Shown here piece by piece: positions 1-7,763 of a stretch of 64,000 nt of DNA. How positions within the stretch are numbered: position 1 is the first letter of the stretch; every line of letters starts with the position of its first letter. Origin of the DNA: Burkholderia sp. Leaf177 (GTDB lineage Bacteria > Pseudomonadota > Gammaproteobacteria > Burkholderiales > Burkholderiaceae); NCBI RefSeq assembly GCF_001424345.1, contig NZ_LMPF01000012.1, forward strand, positions 125,662 through 189,661, read 5' to 3'. The position numbers and the translations under genes were made by a program. The notes under the pieces are model-generated. The model had not been told where the DNA came from, ran no database searches, and saw nothing but the letters and a program-made list of their open reading frames with translations.

Positions 1-404
1 TCGATGGCGATCGATGCCTGCTCGGACGCCAGCGCCAGTTCGCGCCGGGAATGTACTCGGCGCTTGCCGGCTTTGTCGAACCGGGCGAGACCTGGGAAGA
101 CGCCGTGGGTCGCGAAGTCATGGAAGAAGCACATGTGACGTGCGCGAAGGTTGTTTTCTTTGCATCGCAACCATGGCCCTTTCCTTCATCGCTGATGATT
201 GGCTGCTTCGCGCAGGCGAGCGATACCCACATTGTGGTCGATACGAACGAACTCGAAGACGCCCGGTGGTTCTCACGCCAGGAGGCTGCGGCAATGCTCG
301 CTGGAACACATGAAAGCGGCCTGTCAGCGCCCAAGCCATTCGCTATCGCTCATCATCTGCTGAAGGCCTACGTTGATAAAGGGGCGTCGGTCCTCGGCAG
401 TTGA
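1..404 (+). CDS. nudC: NADH pyrophosphatase NudC, C-terminal part (cut by window edge)
   Basis: The frame is open from base 3 and ends at a TGA at 402-404. It encodes the catalytic end of a NudC-type Nudix hydrolase, which cleaves NAD(H) and, in bacteria, removes NAD caps from RNA 5' ends. The Nudix box is visible from about base 69 (GFVEPGE, then REVMEEA). The motif SQPWPFPSSLM, the signature of the NADH-diphosphatase subgroup, follows at about 160-195. One oddity: the box ends EEAHV where the family usually has EEAGV, a His in place of the last conserved Gly. The N-terminal zinc ribbon lies outside the window. It is convergent with the FadR-type regulator and probably unrelated to it. Confidence 0.93.
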   Translation, partial: DGDRCLLGRQRQFAPGMYSALAGFVEPGETWEDAVGREVMEEAHVTCAKVVFFASQPWPFPSSLMIGCFAQASDTHIVVDTNELEDARWFSRQEAAAMLAGTHESGLSAPKPFAIAHHLLKAYVDKGASVLGS

Positions 405-483
405 GCACATCGCCTCAACCTTGGCGTTGATCGTCACGGCACCAGCGCGCGGCGCGTTACGGCATGGGCCTGCTATTCACTAT

Positions 484-1164
484 TCACGCGTCGCGCTTGT
501 TCGGTGTCTCGCCCCGATGTGCCGGCATTCGCCATTGCACGTGCAGCAGATGGTCCCGCATACGTGCAGCAGCGGTTTCGCCATCGCGCTCGATCATTGC
601 ATCGACCACAACCAGATGCTGCTGGGCGAAGTGCCGCCGCGTTTCCTGATCGGCAGTTTTTTCACGCAGGTTCGGTTTTGCACGCATGCCGTTGACGGCT
701 TCCATGAGCGCGATGATCGCCGCATTTCGCGTTGCCTGCGCAATAAGCAGATGAAAACGATGATCCCATTGCTGCCACTCGAGATCGTCGTTCGCAATGG
801 CATTGCGCTTCGCGCACTTCTCCAGTTCGGCCAAATCCTCAGGGCTCGCCTTGCGCGTGGCGAGTTCAACGAGCGCCGGCTCGATCATGAGCCGCATTTC
901 GGCAATATCGGCAGGACTCGAGCCTGTGCGCAAGCTGCGCATGGAGGTAGCGAACTTCAGCGGCCGTGAACCGAGATAAGTGCCGCGTCCGACACCGCGC
1001 CATACCCTTCCCGACGCCTCCAACGACGCCAGCGCACCGCGCAATTCGCGCCGGCTAATACCGAGCGCTTCGGCGAGTTCTCTTTCGGGCGGCAACGCGT
1101 CGCCGTCCCGCAAATTGCGTTTGACGATATAGCCAAGCACCGCGTCGAGTGTCTGATTTTCCAT
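484..1164 (-). CDS. FadR-subfamily GntR transcriptional regulator
   Basis: This 226-residue protein has an N-terminal winged helix (about residues 5-70, with LPPERELAEALGISRRELR as the recognition region) and a C-terminal FCD ligand domain (about 85-210). FCD metal or ligand residues are visible in EMRLMIEPALVELA, WDHRFHLLIAQATRN and QQHLVVVDAM. The ATG at 1164 lies only 10 bases from a perfect inverted repeat (1174-1193), so it almost certainly represses itself. A second, less perfect copy sits before the divergent hydrolase gene, suggesting it controls the 1356-6495 cluster and senses its substrate, probably a small carboxylate or amino-acid derivative. The ligand is not readable from sequence. 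Confidence 0.88.
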   Translation of the reverse strand: MENQTLDAVLGYIVKRNLRDGDALPPERELAEALGISRRELRGALASLEASGRVWRGVGRGTYLGSRPLKFATSMRSLRTGSSPADIAEMRLMIEPALVELATRKASPEDLAELEKCAKRNAIANDDLEWQQWDHRFHLLIAQATRNAAIIALMEAVNGMRAKPNLREKTADQETRRHFAQQHLVVVDAMIERDGETAAARMRDHLLHVQWRMPAHRGETPNKRDA

Positions 1165-1173
1165 AGGCTTTTT

Positions 1174-1193
1174 GAACCAATTTTCATTGGTTC
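1174..1193. promoter_or_regulatory. Operator 1: perfect inverted repeat upstream of the FadR-type gene
   Basis: GAACCAAT (1174-1181) and ATTGGTTC (1186-1193) are perfect 8-base arms around a 4-base centre. It lies 10-29 bases upstream of the regulator's ATG, overlapping where its ribosome site or promoter must be. GntR-family regulators bind such short palindromes. The match with the second site makes it the best operator candidate. Confidence 0.75.
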
Positions 1194-1299
1194 ATTACAT
1201 TAACACGCGCAAGAGCATTGCGTCTAAATTAACGGTGCAGTAATCTCGCAAAAAATCGCGCTTAAATGTTCTTCATTACATTGGATCCGCGGTTTTACT

Positions 1300-1319
1300 G
1301 AACCATCGTGCATTGGTTC
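1300..1319. promoter_or_regulatory. Operator 2: GAACCA/TGGTTC inverted repeat before the Ntn-hydrolase gene
   Basis: GAACCA (1300-1305) and TGGTTC (1314-1319) repeat the outer six bases of the arms of the site at 1174-1193, with the same 20-base total length and a less conserved centre. It sits 37-56 bases before the ATG at 1356. An 11-base direct repeat, TTCATTACATT, also occurs next to each site (1191-1201 and 1272-1282). Confidence 0.65.
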
Positions 1320-1355
1320 GCACCGCTGGATCTTGATCCCGGAAACAGAAGTCTT

Positions 1356-3140
1356 ATGGCTTTCACGACACGACCCGAGCTTATTGGCACCTTCGGCATG
1401 GTGGCATCGACACACTGGCTCGCCAGTGCATCTGCAATGGCTGTCCTCGAAAAAGGCGGCAATGCCTTCGATGCGGCGGCCGCCGCAGGCTTCGTGCTGC
1501 AGATCGTCGAACCGCATCTGAATGGCCCTGGCGGCGAGTTGCCGGCCGTGTTCTACAGCGCCAAAGAAGACCGCGTGCGCGTGCTCTGCGGTCAAGGCGT
1601 GACGCCCGCCACCATGACAATTGCGCGAATGCGCGAACTCGGACTCACGGTAATGCCGGGCACCGGACTGTTGCCCGCTGTCGTTCCCGGCGCGTTCGGC
1701 GGATGGATGACGATGCTTCGCGACTACGGACAATTGCCGCTCGAAGATGTCATGAGCTATGCAATCGGCTATGCGGAGAACGGTTATCCGGTGCTGCCGC
1801 GCATGGCGTCCTCGATTCTCGCGATCCAGGACTTCTTCAACACCGAATGGCACACATCCGCTGCGCAGTGGCTTCGCAACGGCGAGGCGCCCCGCCCCAA
1901 TCATCTGTTCGCCAATCCCGCGATCGCCGAGACCTATCGGCGCATTTTGCGCGAGGCCGGCACGAGCGGCGATCGGGCGGAACAATGCGAGCGCGCGCGT
2001 GAAGTGTTTTATCGCGGATTTGTTGCCGAGGCGATCGATCAGTACTTCCGTACGACAGACGTGCTCGACACGTCGGGCCAGCGCAACCGCGGCTTGCTCG
2101 AAGGCTCGGACCTGGCGCGGTGGGAGCCGACGTATGAAGACGCGCTCTCGTACGAATATGAAGGATTCCAGGTGCACAAGACCGGGCCATGGGGACAAGG
2201 ACCCATGTTCTTGCAGCAGCTTGCGTTGCTCAAGGGTTTTGATCTCGCGAGCATGGATCCTCTGGGTCCGGATTTCGTCCATACGGTGATTGAATGCGCC
2301 AAGCTCGCGTTCGCCGACCGGGACGTGTTCTACGGCGACCCCCGCTTCTCCGACGTTCCAATGGACATACTTTTGAGCGACACCTACAACGAAGCAAGGC
2401 GTCGCCAGATCGATCCGCGCCGTGCATCGTTCGAATTCCGGCCAGGGGAGTTGAACGACAGCGCCAGACGCAAAGCGCTTATTCTCGCCAATGCCGGACG
2501 CCAGCAGCCCGGTGGTTTTGGACAGGGCGAACCGACCTTCGCGCCGCTGCCCGAATTGCGCGGCGACACGGTGCATCTCGATGTCGTGGACCGGTGGGGC
2601 AACATGGTGTCGGCGACACCTTCGGGCGGCTGGCTGCAGGCATCGCCCGCAGTGCCTGGCCTTGGTTTCAACATCACCACGCGCGGGCAGATGTTCTGGA
2701 TGGAGGAAGGCCTGCCTTCGTCGCTCGGTCCGGGACGCCGTCCCCGGACAACGCTTTCACCCACGCTCGTGACGCGCGACGGCAAACCCTATGCGGCATT
2801 CGGCACGCCGGGCGGCGACCAGCAGGATCAGTGGTCGGTCCAGCTCTTCCTGCGGCATGTGCACGGCGGCATGAACCTGCAGGCCGCGGTTGACTCGCCT
2901 TCGTTCCAGACCGCGCATTTTCCCGGTTCGTTCTACCCACGTGAAATGTCGCTCGGCAAGATGTCCGCCGAGGGCAGCTTTCCGCAATCCACACTCGATG
3001 AACTGCGGGCCCGCGGCCACGAGCTCACGATTGCGGAGCCCTGGACACTCGGGCGTGTGTGCGCCGTGGGTATTCGCCATGGCCTGATGCGCGGTGCGGC
3101 TACACCGCGCCAAATGCAGGCGTATGCAATCGGGCGCTGA
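1356..3140 (+). CDS. Gamma-glutamyltransferase family Ntn hydrolase
   Basis: This 594-residue protein belongs to the GGT/cephalosporin acylase Ntn-hydrolase family, made as a precursor that cuts itself before a catalytic Thr. That residue is probably Thr405, in GDTVHLDVVDRWGNMVSAT. Other family marks are GGNAFDAAAAAGFVLQIVEP near the start, the NGPGGE loop, PRTTLSPTLV and GTPGGDQQDQW. There is no signal peptide, so it should be cytoplasmic, unlike classical periplasmic GGT. The ATG at 1356 has GGAAA at 1341-1345; an in-frame ATG at 1308 lies inside operator 2 and is unlikely. Given the two adjacent MFS carriers it probably opens an imported amide or gamma-glutamyl compound. Some relatives are oxamate amidohydrolases. 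Confidence 0.85.
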   Translation: MAFTTRPELIGTFGMVASTHWLASASAMAVLEKGGNAFDAAAAAGFVLQIVEPHLNGPGGELPAVFYSAKEDRVRVLCGQGVTPATMTIARMRELGLTVMPGTGLLPAVVPGAFGGWMTMLRDYGQLPLEDVMSYAIGYAENGYPVLPRMASSILAIQDFFNTEWHTSAAQWLRNGEAPRPNHLFANPAIAETYRRILREAGTSGDRAEQCERAREVFYRGFVAEAIDQYFRTTDVLDTSGQRNRGLLEGSDLARWEPTYEDALSYEYEGFQVHKTGPWGQGPMFLQQLALLKGFDLASMDPLGPDFVHTVIECAKLAFADRDVFYGDPRFSDVPMDILLSDTYNEARRRQIDPRRASFEFRPGELNDSARRKALILANAGRQQPGGFGQGEPTFAPLPELRGDTVHLDVVDRWGNMVSATPSGGWLQASPAVPGLGFNITTRGQMFWMEEGLPSSLGPGRRPRTTLSPTLVTRDGKPYAAFGTPGGDQQDQWSVQLFLRHVHGGMNLQAAVDSPSFQTAHFPGSFYPREMSLGKMSAEGSFPQSTLDELRARGHELTIAEPWTLGRVCAVGIRHGLMRGAATPRQMQAYAIGR

Positions 3141-3179
3141 AGCGAATTCCCGCTTTCCCTTTTCTGGAACCTCTCGACC

Positions 3180-4589
3180 ATGTCTGCTATTGCCGCGCGA
3201 CTCGAACGGCTGCCTCTTTCCGGTTTTCATCGAAAATTGCTGTTGATCGGCGGGCTGGGCTACATGTTCGATGGCCTCGACTCGTCGTCGCTCGCGTTCC
3301 TGCTGCCCGTTGTCAGCAAGCTGTGGCAGCTCAGCAGCGCGCAGACGGGACTGGTCGCGAGCAGTACCTACATCGGTTATTTCTTCGGCGCTTTTCTCTC
3401 AGGCGTGCTCGCCGATGTGATCGGCCGCCGCCGCATCATGATGAGCGCGCTTGCAATCTATTGCGTCGCTTCGCTCGGCAGCGCAACGGCACATGACTGG
3501 CACGTGTTTTTTGCATGGCGGGTTGCCGCGGGATTTGGTTCAGGCGCCGAGACGGTGGTGATCGCGCCGTTTCTCGCCGAGTTCGTGCCTCGCCGGTATC
3601 GCGGCATGTTCTGCGGCGCGCTTGTTGGCTTCATGTCGTTTGGCTATCTGAGCTCGTCGATACTCGGCTACACGGTGGTACGCACATTTCCGGATGGATG
3701 GCGCTACCTTGCCGTGATCACCGCACTTCCGGTGGTGATGCTGCTCTGGTGGCGGCGGACGCTCCCCGAATCGCCGCGATGGATGGAAAGCCAGGGGCAG
3801 ACCGTGCAAGCCGGTCGCGTTCTGGACGAGATCGAGACGTGGTATTCACGTCGTGGCATCGCGCTCGCCCCGCTTGCGGCAGTTGAAAACGTCCCTACAG
3901 TCGCGCCGCGAAACGGCGGCGCGCTCGAAAACGTGATGATGCTCTGGTCGCGACCGCTCGCCAAGACAACGGCGGTAAGTTGGCTGATGTGGTTCTCGGT
4001 GGCGTTCGCCTACTACTCGTTCTTCTCATGGATCCCGAGCCTGCTACTCAAGGAAGGCTTGACGATGACCAAGAGCTTCGGCTTTTCCATCGCTATCTAT
4101 GGTGCGCAGATTCCGGGCTATTTCTCGGCCGCGTGGCTCAACGAAAAGATCGGCCGCAAGGGCGTGGTCGCTTCGTACATGACACTGGGCGGCATTGCGG
4201 CCATCGTCCTTTCAATGGCGCATACGGGTCCCGAGATCATTGCGGCCGGCATCTTCCTGTCGTTCTTCATGAACGGCGCGTTTGCCGGCGTCTATGCCTA
4301 TACGCCCGAGATTTTCCCGACCTCCGTGCGCACGACGGGCACCGGCTCGTCGTCGTCTTTCGGTCGAATAGGATCAGTCAGCGCTCCGATTCTGGTCGGC
4401 CTCGTGTACCCGGCATTCGGCTTTTTCGGCGTGTTCGCCATGACCACCGCCGTGCTGCTCGCGGGCGCTTGCGTGGTGTTTTTCCTCGGCATCGAAACAC
4501 GCAACCGTTCGCTCGAAGACATCGAAGTCAATGGCGCAATTGAAGGCGAGGGACGCGGGGCACTTGCTTCTATCGACTTGCGCCGCTGA
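3180..4589 (+). CDS. MFS transporter, sugar/aromatic-acid type
   Basis: This 469-residue integral membrane protein has about 12 hydrophobic segments. It shows MFS motif A (GVLADVIGRRR, about residues 79-89) and the start RKLLLIGGLGYMFDGLDSSS, common in the metabolite:H+ symporter and sugar-porter branches. LPESPRWM after segment 6 and a long middle loop (about 200-250) fit the same branch. It starts 39 bases after the hydrolase stop and should be co-transcribed with it, so it probably imports that enzyme's substrate. The substrate cannot be read from sequence. Confidence 0.85.
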   Translation: MSAIAARLERLPLSGFHRKLLLIGGLGYMFDGLDSSSLAFLLPVVSKLWQLSSAQTGLVASSTYIGYFFGAFLSGVLADVIGRRRIMMSALAIYCVASLGSATAHDWHVFFAWRVAAGFGSGAETVVIAPFLAEFVPRRYRGMFCGALVGFMSFGYLSSSILGYTVVRTFPDGWRYLAVITALPVVMLLWWRRTLPESPRWMESQGQTVQAGRVLDEIETWYSRRGIALAPLAAVENVPTVAPRNGGALENVMMLWSRPLAKTTAVSWLMWFSVAFAYYSFFSWIPSLLLKEGLTMTKSFGFSIAIYGAQIPGYFSAAWLNEKIGRKGVVASYMTLGGIAAIVLSMAHTGPEIIAAGIFLSFFMNGAFAGVYAYTPEIFPTSVRTTGTGSSSSFGRIGSVSAPILVGLVYPAFGFFGVFAMTTAVLLAGACVVFFLGIETRNRSLEDIEVNGAIEGEGRGALASIDLRR

Positions 4590-4678
4590 CGCGTTGGTTG
4601 TCTCGTTAGTTACCCGAACAATTAGCCAAGCTTGATGACTCGTGCTTGCGAAACATCTCACATTGGAACGAACCGCAC

Positions 4679-5197
4679 GTGACACGTCCGCTACAGATTC
4701 ATGATCTCGAGCAGCTTTCAAGCGCCATGCGGCAACCCGGCCAGCCGATGACGCTATTTCGCGCGGTTGCGGCCGTCGCTGCGGAAACGATCGGCTATCG
4801 CCTTTTCACCATCATGGCTTACGACGCGCGTGAACACGAAGTGGAGCGTGTCTTTACCAACATGCCCGACGTATATCCGAACGGCGGCCGCAAGAAAAAG
4901 CACGGCACGCCGTGGTCGATGCAAATCCTGCAAGAGCTTCAACCGTTTCGCGGAGAGACGGTGCACGATATTCGCGCTGCCTTCGACGATCACACGGTGA
5001 TGACGGAGCTGGGCCTCGGATCGATTCTCAACATACCCATCGCGTTCGATGGTCGATGTGTCGGCACCATGAACCTGACTCACGTCGAACACTGGTACAA
5101 GCGCGAGCACGAAGATGCGGGCTTGTTGCTCGGCTCGTTCCTGGCTTCTGCGCTGATCAACCTGGCCCATGGCATTTCATCGGGAAATCGACCATGA
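4679..5197 (+). CDS. GAF-domain protein
   Basis: This small soluble protein of about 172 residues is essentially one GAF domain: MTLFRAVAAVAAETIGYRLFTIMAYD near the start, then LGLGSILNIPIAFDGRCVGTMNLTH and a final amphipathic helix. GAF domains bind small ligands and usually regulate an attached output domain; here none is attached. The start is taken as GTG at 4679, with GGAACG at 4665-4670; a TTG at 4646 is possible. Its stop overlaps the ATG of the next transporter (ATGA), so the two are translationally coupled. It may sense the transported compound or act as a small enzyme; neither is proven. Confidence 0.75.
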   Translation: MTRPLQIHDLEQLSSAMRQPGQPMTLFRAVAAVAAETIGYRLFTIMAYDAREHEVERVFTNMPDVYPNGGRKKKHGTPWSMQILQELQPFRGETVHDIRAAFDDHTVMTELGLGSILNIPIAFDGRCVGTMNLTHVEHWYKREHEDAGLLLGSFLASALINLAHGISSGNRP

Positions 5198-6495
5198 AAC
5201 CGGTGTCGCGGGAAGCCCGGCGATGGCTCGTTGTCTTCGCGCTCGGTTATCTCGCGTTGCTGGTCGACGGAGCCGACGTGATGATGTACGGCCTCACGCT
5301 CACGCGCATCAAGAACGAGTTCGGGCTGAGCAACGTTGAGGCCGGCGCGCTTGGCAGTCTGACGCTCGTTGGAATGGCGGTGGGCGGAATTTTCGGCGGA
5401 TGGGCCAGCGACGCGCTGGGGCGCGTGCGGGTCGTCGTATGGGCGCTCGCGCTGTTTTCGTTGGGCGCGGGCTTGCTGGGGTTCACGCACAGTTTCCTGC
5501 AGTTCGCCGTGGTGCGCTTCATCAGTTCGCTTGGTATTGGCTGCATGGTGCTTGTCACTACCCTGGTCGCCGAGTACGTGCCGACCGCGCGACGATCGCT
5601 GATACTCGGCATGCTGCAGACGGGCGTGTCGGCGGGTTATATCGTTGTCATTGCGCTAAGTAACTGGATACTCCCGGTCTACGGATGGCGAATGATGTTT
5701 TACATCGCGACGGTGCCGGTTCTGCTCGCATTCGTCATCTACCGGTTTGTACCCGAACCGCCGGGATGGCGTGCAAGCAAGATCGCGCGGCAACGCGGCC
5801 CGCGTCGTTGGCGCGATAACCGCTATTACCTCATTTTTTCGGATCGTCGTGCCCGCACCATGTTCGTGCTGTGGTCGCTCGCGTCGGTGTTTGCGTTATC
5901 GGGTTTCTACGGCTTGAACAACTGGCTGCCGACCTATCTGGAGAAGGAGCTGCATGTTCGCTTCGGCTCGATGGCAAGCTACATGATCGGCACTTACGTA
6001 GTTGCGTTCGTGGGCAAGATCGTCGCGGGATGGCTAGGCGATGTATGGAGCCGGCGCGCAGTGTACGTGCTCGGTTGTACGGGCGCGGCACTTTTCCTGC
6101 CGGTGATTGTCCTGTTCCACACGCGAGAAAACATAGTCTGGCTGATGCTTTTCTTCGGCTTCCTGTACGGATTTCCACTCGGCGCGATGGGCGCGTTCAT
6201 GTCGGAAAGTTTCGCGACGCACGTGCGCGGCACCGCCGTGGGCGGTTCGTACAACATAGGCCGCTTCTGCTCGGGCGCTGCGCCCGTTGTGATCGGCTAC
6301 ATTGCCACGCAGTCATCGTTTGGCGTGGGTTTTCTCTTTGTCGGCGCGGTGTTTTTCATGAGCGGTATCTGCACGTTATTCATTCCAGATCGCCTATACG
6401 ATGCAAGCGCGAAAGAGCCGGTTCCCGTCAATGTGCTGCCTGAACGCGATCTGACGGACACGGCCAAACCAGCGAACGCGCTGGATGCACGTTGA
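5194..6495 (+). CDS. MFS transporter (AAHS-like)
   Basis: This 433-residue membrane protein has about 12 predicted segments. MFS motif A is GGWASDALGRVR after segment 2, and the first segment carries the acidic patch LLVDGADVMMYGLTL, resembling the aromatic acid:H+ symporter group (AAHS). The reading frame stays open upstream to 4912, but that part overlaps the GAF gene. The ATG at 5194, four bases inside the GAF stop region, is the natural start. It is the last gene of the cluster beginning at 1356. Two carriers of different MFS branches in one operon suggest uptake plus efflux, or two related substrates. Confidence 0.85.
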   Translation: MKPVSREARRWLVVFALGYLALLVDGADVMMYGLTLTRIKNEFGLSNVEAGALGSLTLVGMAVGGIFGGWASDALGRVRVVVWALALFSLGAGLLGFTHSFLQFAVVRFISSLGIGCMVLVTTLVAEYVPTARRSLILGMLQTGVSAGYIVVIALSNWILPVYGWRMMFYIATVPVLLAFVIYRFVPEPPGWRASKIARQRGPRRWRDNRYYLIFSDRRARTMFVLWSLASVFALSGFYGLNNWLPTYLEKELHVRFGSMASYMIGTYVVAFVGKIVAGWLGDVWSRRAVYVLGCTGAALFLPVIVLFHTRENIVWLMLFFGFLYGFPLGAMGAFMSESFATHVRGTAVGGSYNIGRFCSGAAPVVIGYIATQSSFGVGFLFVGAVFFMSGICTLFIPDRLYDASAKEPVPVNVLPERDLTDTAKPANALDAR

Positions 6496-6642
6496 TCGAA
6501 AGTCGAAGTCGCCGCGCAAGGCGAATGCCATGACGTCTGAACCTGGCGTAAGGCGCGAGCTTCGATACCTCGGTCATATTGCAATCGCTCGCGTGCGGCG
6601 CTCGTTCAATGGCGCAACTTGCTTCATTGATGCACGCGCCCG

Positions 6643-7488
6643 CTATTTCGTCTGCCTGCGCTGCGGCGTGCCGCGCTTCTCCGGCAGATCTTCGGTCGTG
6701 TTTGCGCGTGACGGTTTTGCGGTTGTTCGCGGCGGGATATTTACGAAAGCGACGATCTCGTTGTGATTCTGCCGGCCTCTGAACGGATAAATAACCTCCG
6801 CCTTCGAAAGTCGCAGAAACCGCTCGACCTTCACCTCTTTGCGCTCCCCGATAGCAACGGACTGATAGATAGTCCATTGCAAAGGCGCTGTTTTCTTGCA
6901 GATAAAAAAGATGCCCGATGCTGGGGCGATCAACTCGGGCTTCCAGTAATCGTTGATATTCTGCGAAGCATCCCCGCGCATTTTGTGCGCAGCGTTGTCG
7001 GCGTTAATACTTTGCAGATGCTGAAATCCCTGGGCCGCGTATGCAGCGTCGTTGGCATAGAGTCCGTTATTGTCGTGACAGAACTTGATCAGCCCTTGAC
7101 CTGGATTGACGTAGATTCGCAGCGAACAACCATTCATGCCGGCGGTCAGCGCCGTAGCGCCTATACGCACGTCGTAGCCAATATCGCATTCACCGACACC
7201 GCTCTCAATGTACGGATACCAGTAGGTCGCGCCGTCACCACCCGGTGTAGTCGTCAAGGCCGAAACAGCAGTACCTATGCCATATTCAACTGATACATCA
7301 ACATTCTTATTGCCGTTGCGGCCTATGGCGTCGATATGCCGGTCACCTTTGACAATACATGGGCCACCGACATTCGATGCGCCTAACTGCCGGAACACGA
7401 GGGATCTTTGCTTGAGCGTGCCGAGCGGCATGGCTTCGAACGTCCGCCAGTAAATCAAATTCTCCTCTTCTTCGCTCGGAGCGGGCAT
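6643..7488 (-). CDS. Hypothetical protein downstream of tyrosinase
   Basis: I do not recognise a family for this 281-residue soluble protein. The start is the ATG at 7488, which has AAGGAAA upstream; the frame is open further but without a ribosome site. It has five scattered Cys (GGPCIV, GECDIG, NGCSLR, KFCHDN, FFICKK), a Gly/Asn-rich middle and a basic, Pro-rich tail (about residues 250-281). There is no signal peptide or membrane segment. It follows the tyrosinase gene on the same strand, separated by 275 bases that include a hairpin, so co-expression is possible but not shown. It might be a partner of the tyrosinase (a copper or export helper) or unrelated. Confidence 0.6.
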   Translation of the reverse strand: MPAPSEEEENLIYWRTFEAMPLGTLKQRSLVFRQLGASNVGGPCIVKGDRHIDAIGRNGNKNVDVSVEYGIGTAVSALTTTPGGDGATYWYPYIESGVGECDIGYDVRIGATALTAGMNGCSLRIYVNPGQGLIKFCHDNNGLYANDAAYAAQGFQHLQSINADNAAHKMRGDASQNINDYWKPELIAPASGIFFICKKTAPLQWTIYQSVAIGERKEVKVERFLRLSKAEVIYPFRGRQNHNEIVAFVNIPPRTTAKPSRANTTEDLPEKRGTPQRRQTK

Positions 7489-7715
7489 GGCGATTTCCTT
7501 ACTAAGGTTTGGTTTGGATTTTCGCGTATCGCTTCGATAGTGCTCGCGCTCGCCTTCATCGCGTGAACGATGGGCGAGACGCAGCATGCAAGCATTTCAG
7601 GCGCGACTACGGAACAACAGCCGAAGCGTGCGTTCTATTCCATTCGCACGCAAAATTGATGAGCATGGAGCCAAGAGAGGCAAGTCAAGCGCAGCGGGAT
7701 GCGCCCGATAAACCA

Positions 7716-7746
7716 GGCGGAGCCCAAAAACAAAACGAGCTCCGCC
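7716..7746 (-). terminator. Hairpin after the tyrosinase gene
   Basis: GGCGGAGC (7716-7723) pairs perfectly with GCTCCGCC (7739-7746) across a 15-base loop, 18 bases past the tyrosinase stop. On the minus strand no clear U-run follows, so it may be a partial terminator or an RNA-stabilising hairpin. It would limit read-through into the gene at 6643-7488. Confidence 0.45.
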
Positions 7747-7763
7747 TATGTACCGCCAAGTTT

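Noticed and set aside
1224-2576. Long open frame (450 codons) antisense to the GGT-like gene
   Set aside because: It lies opposite a gene with clear family motifs, has no known domain and reads like a GC-rich codon shadow.
4912-5193. Upstream extension of the second MFS transporter by 94 codons
   Set aside because: It overlaps the GAF gene, is Arg-rich without a ribosome site, and the ATG at 5194 gives the normal MFS N-terminus.
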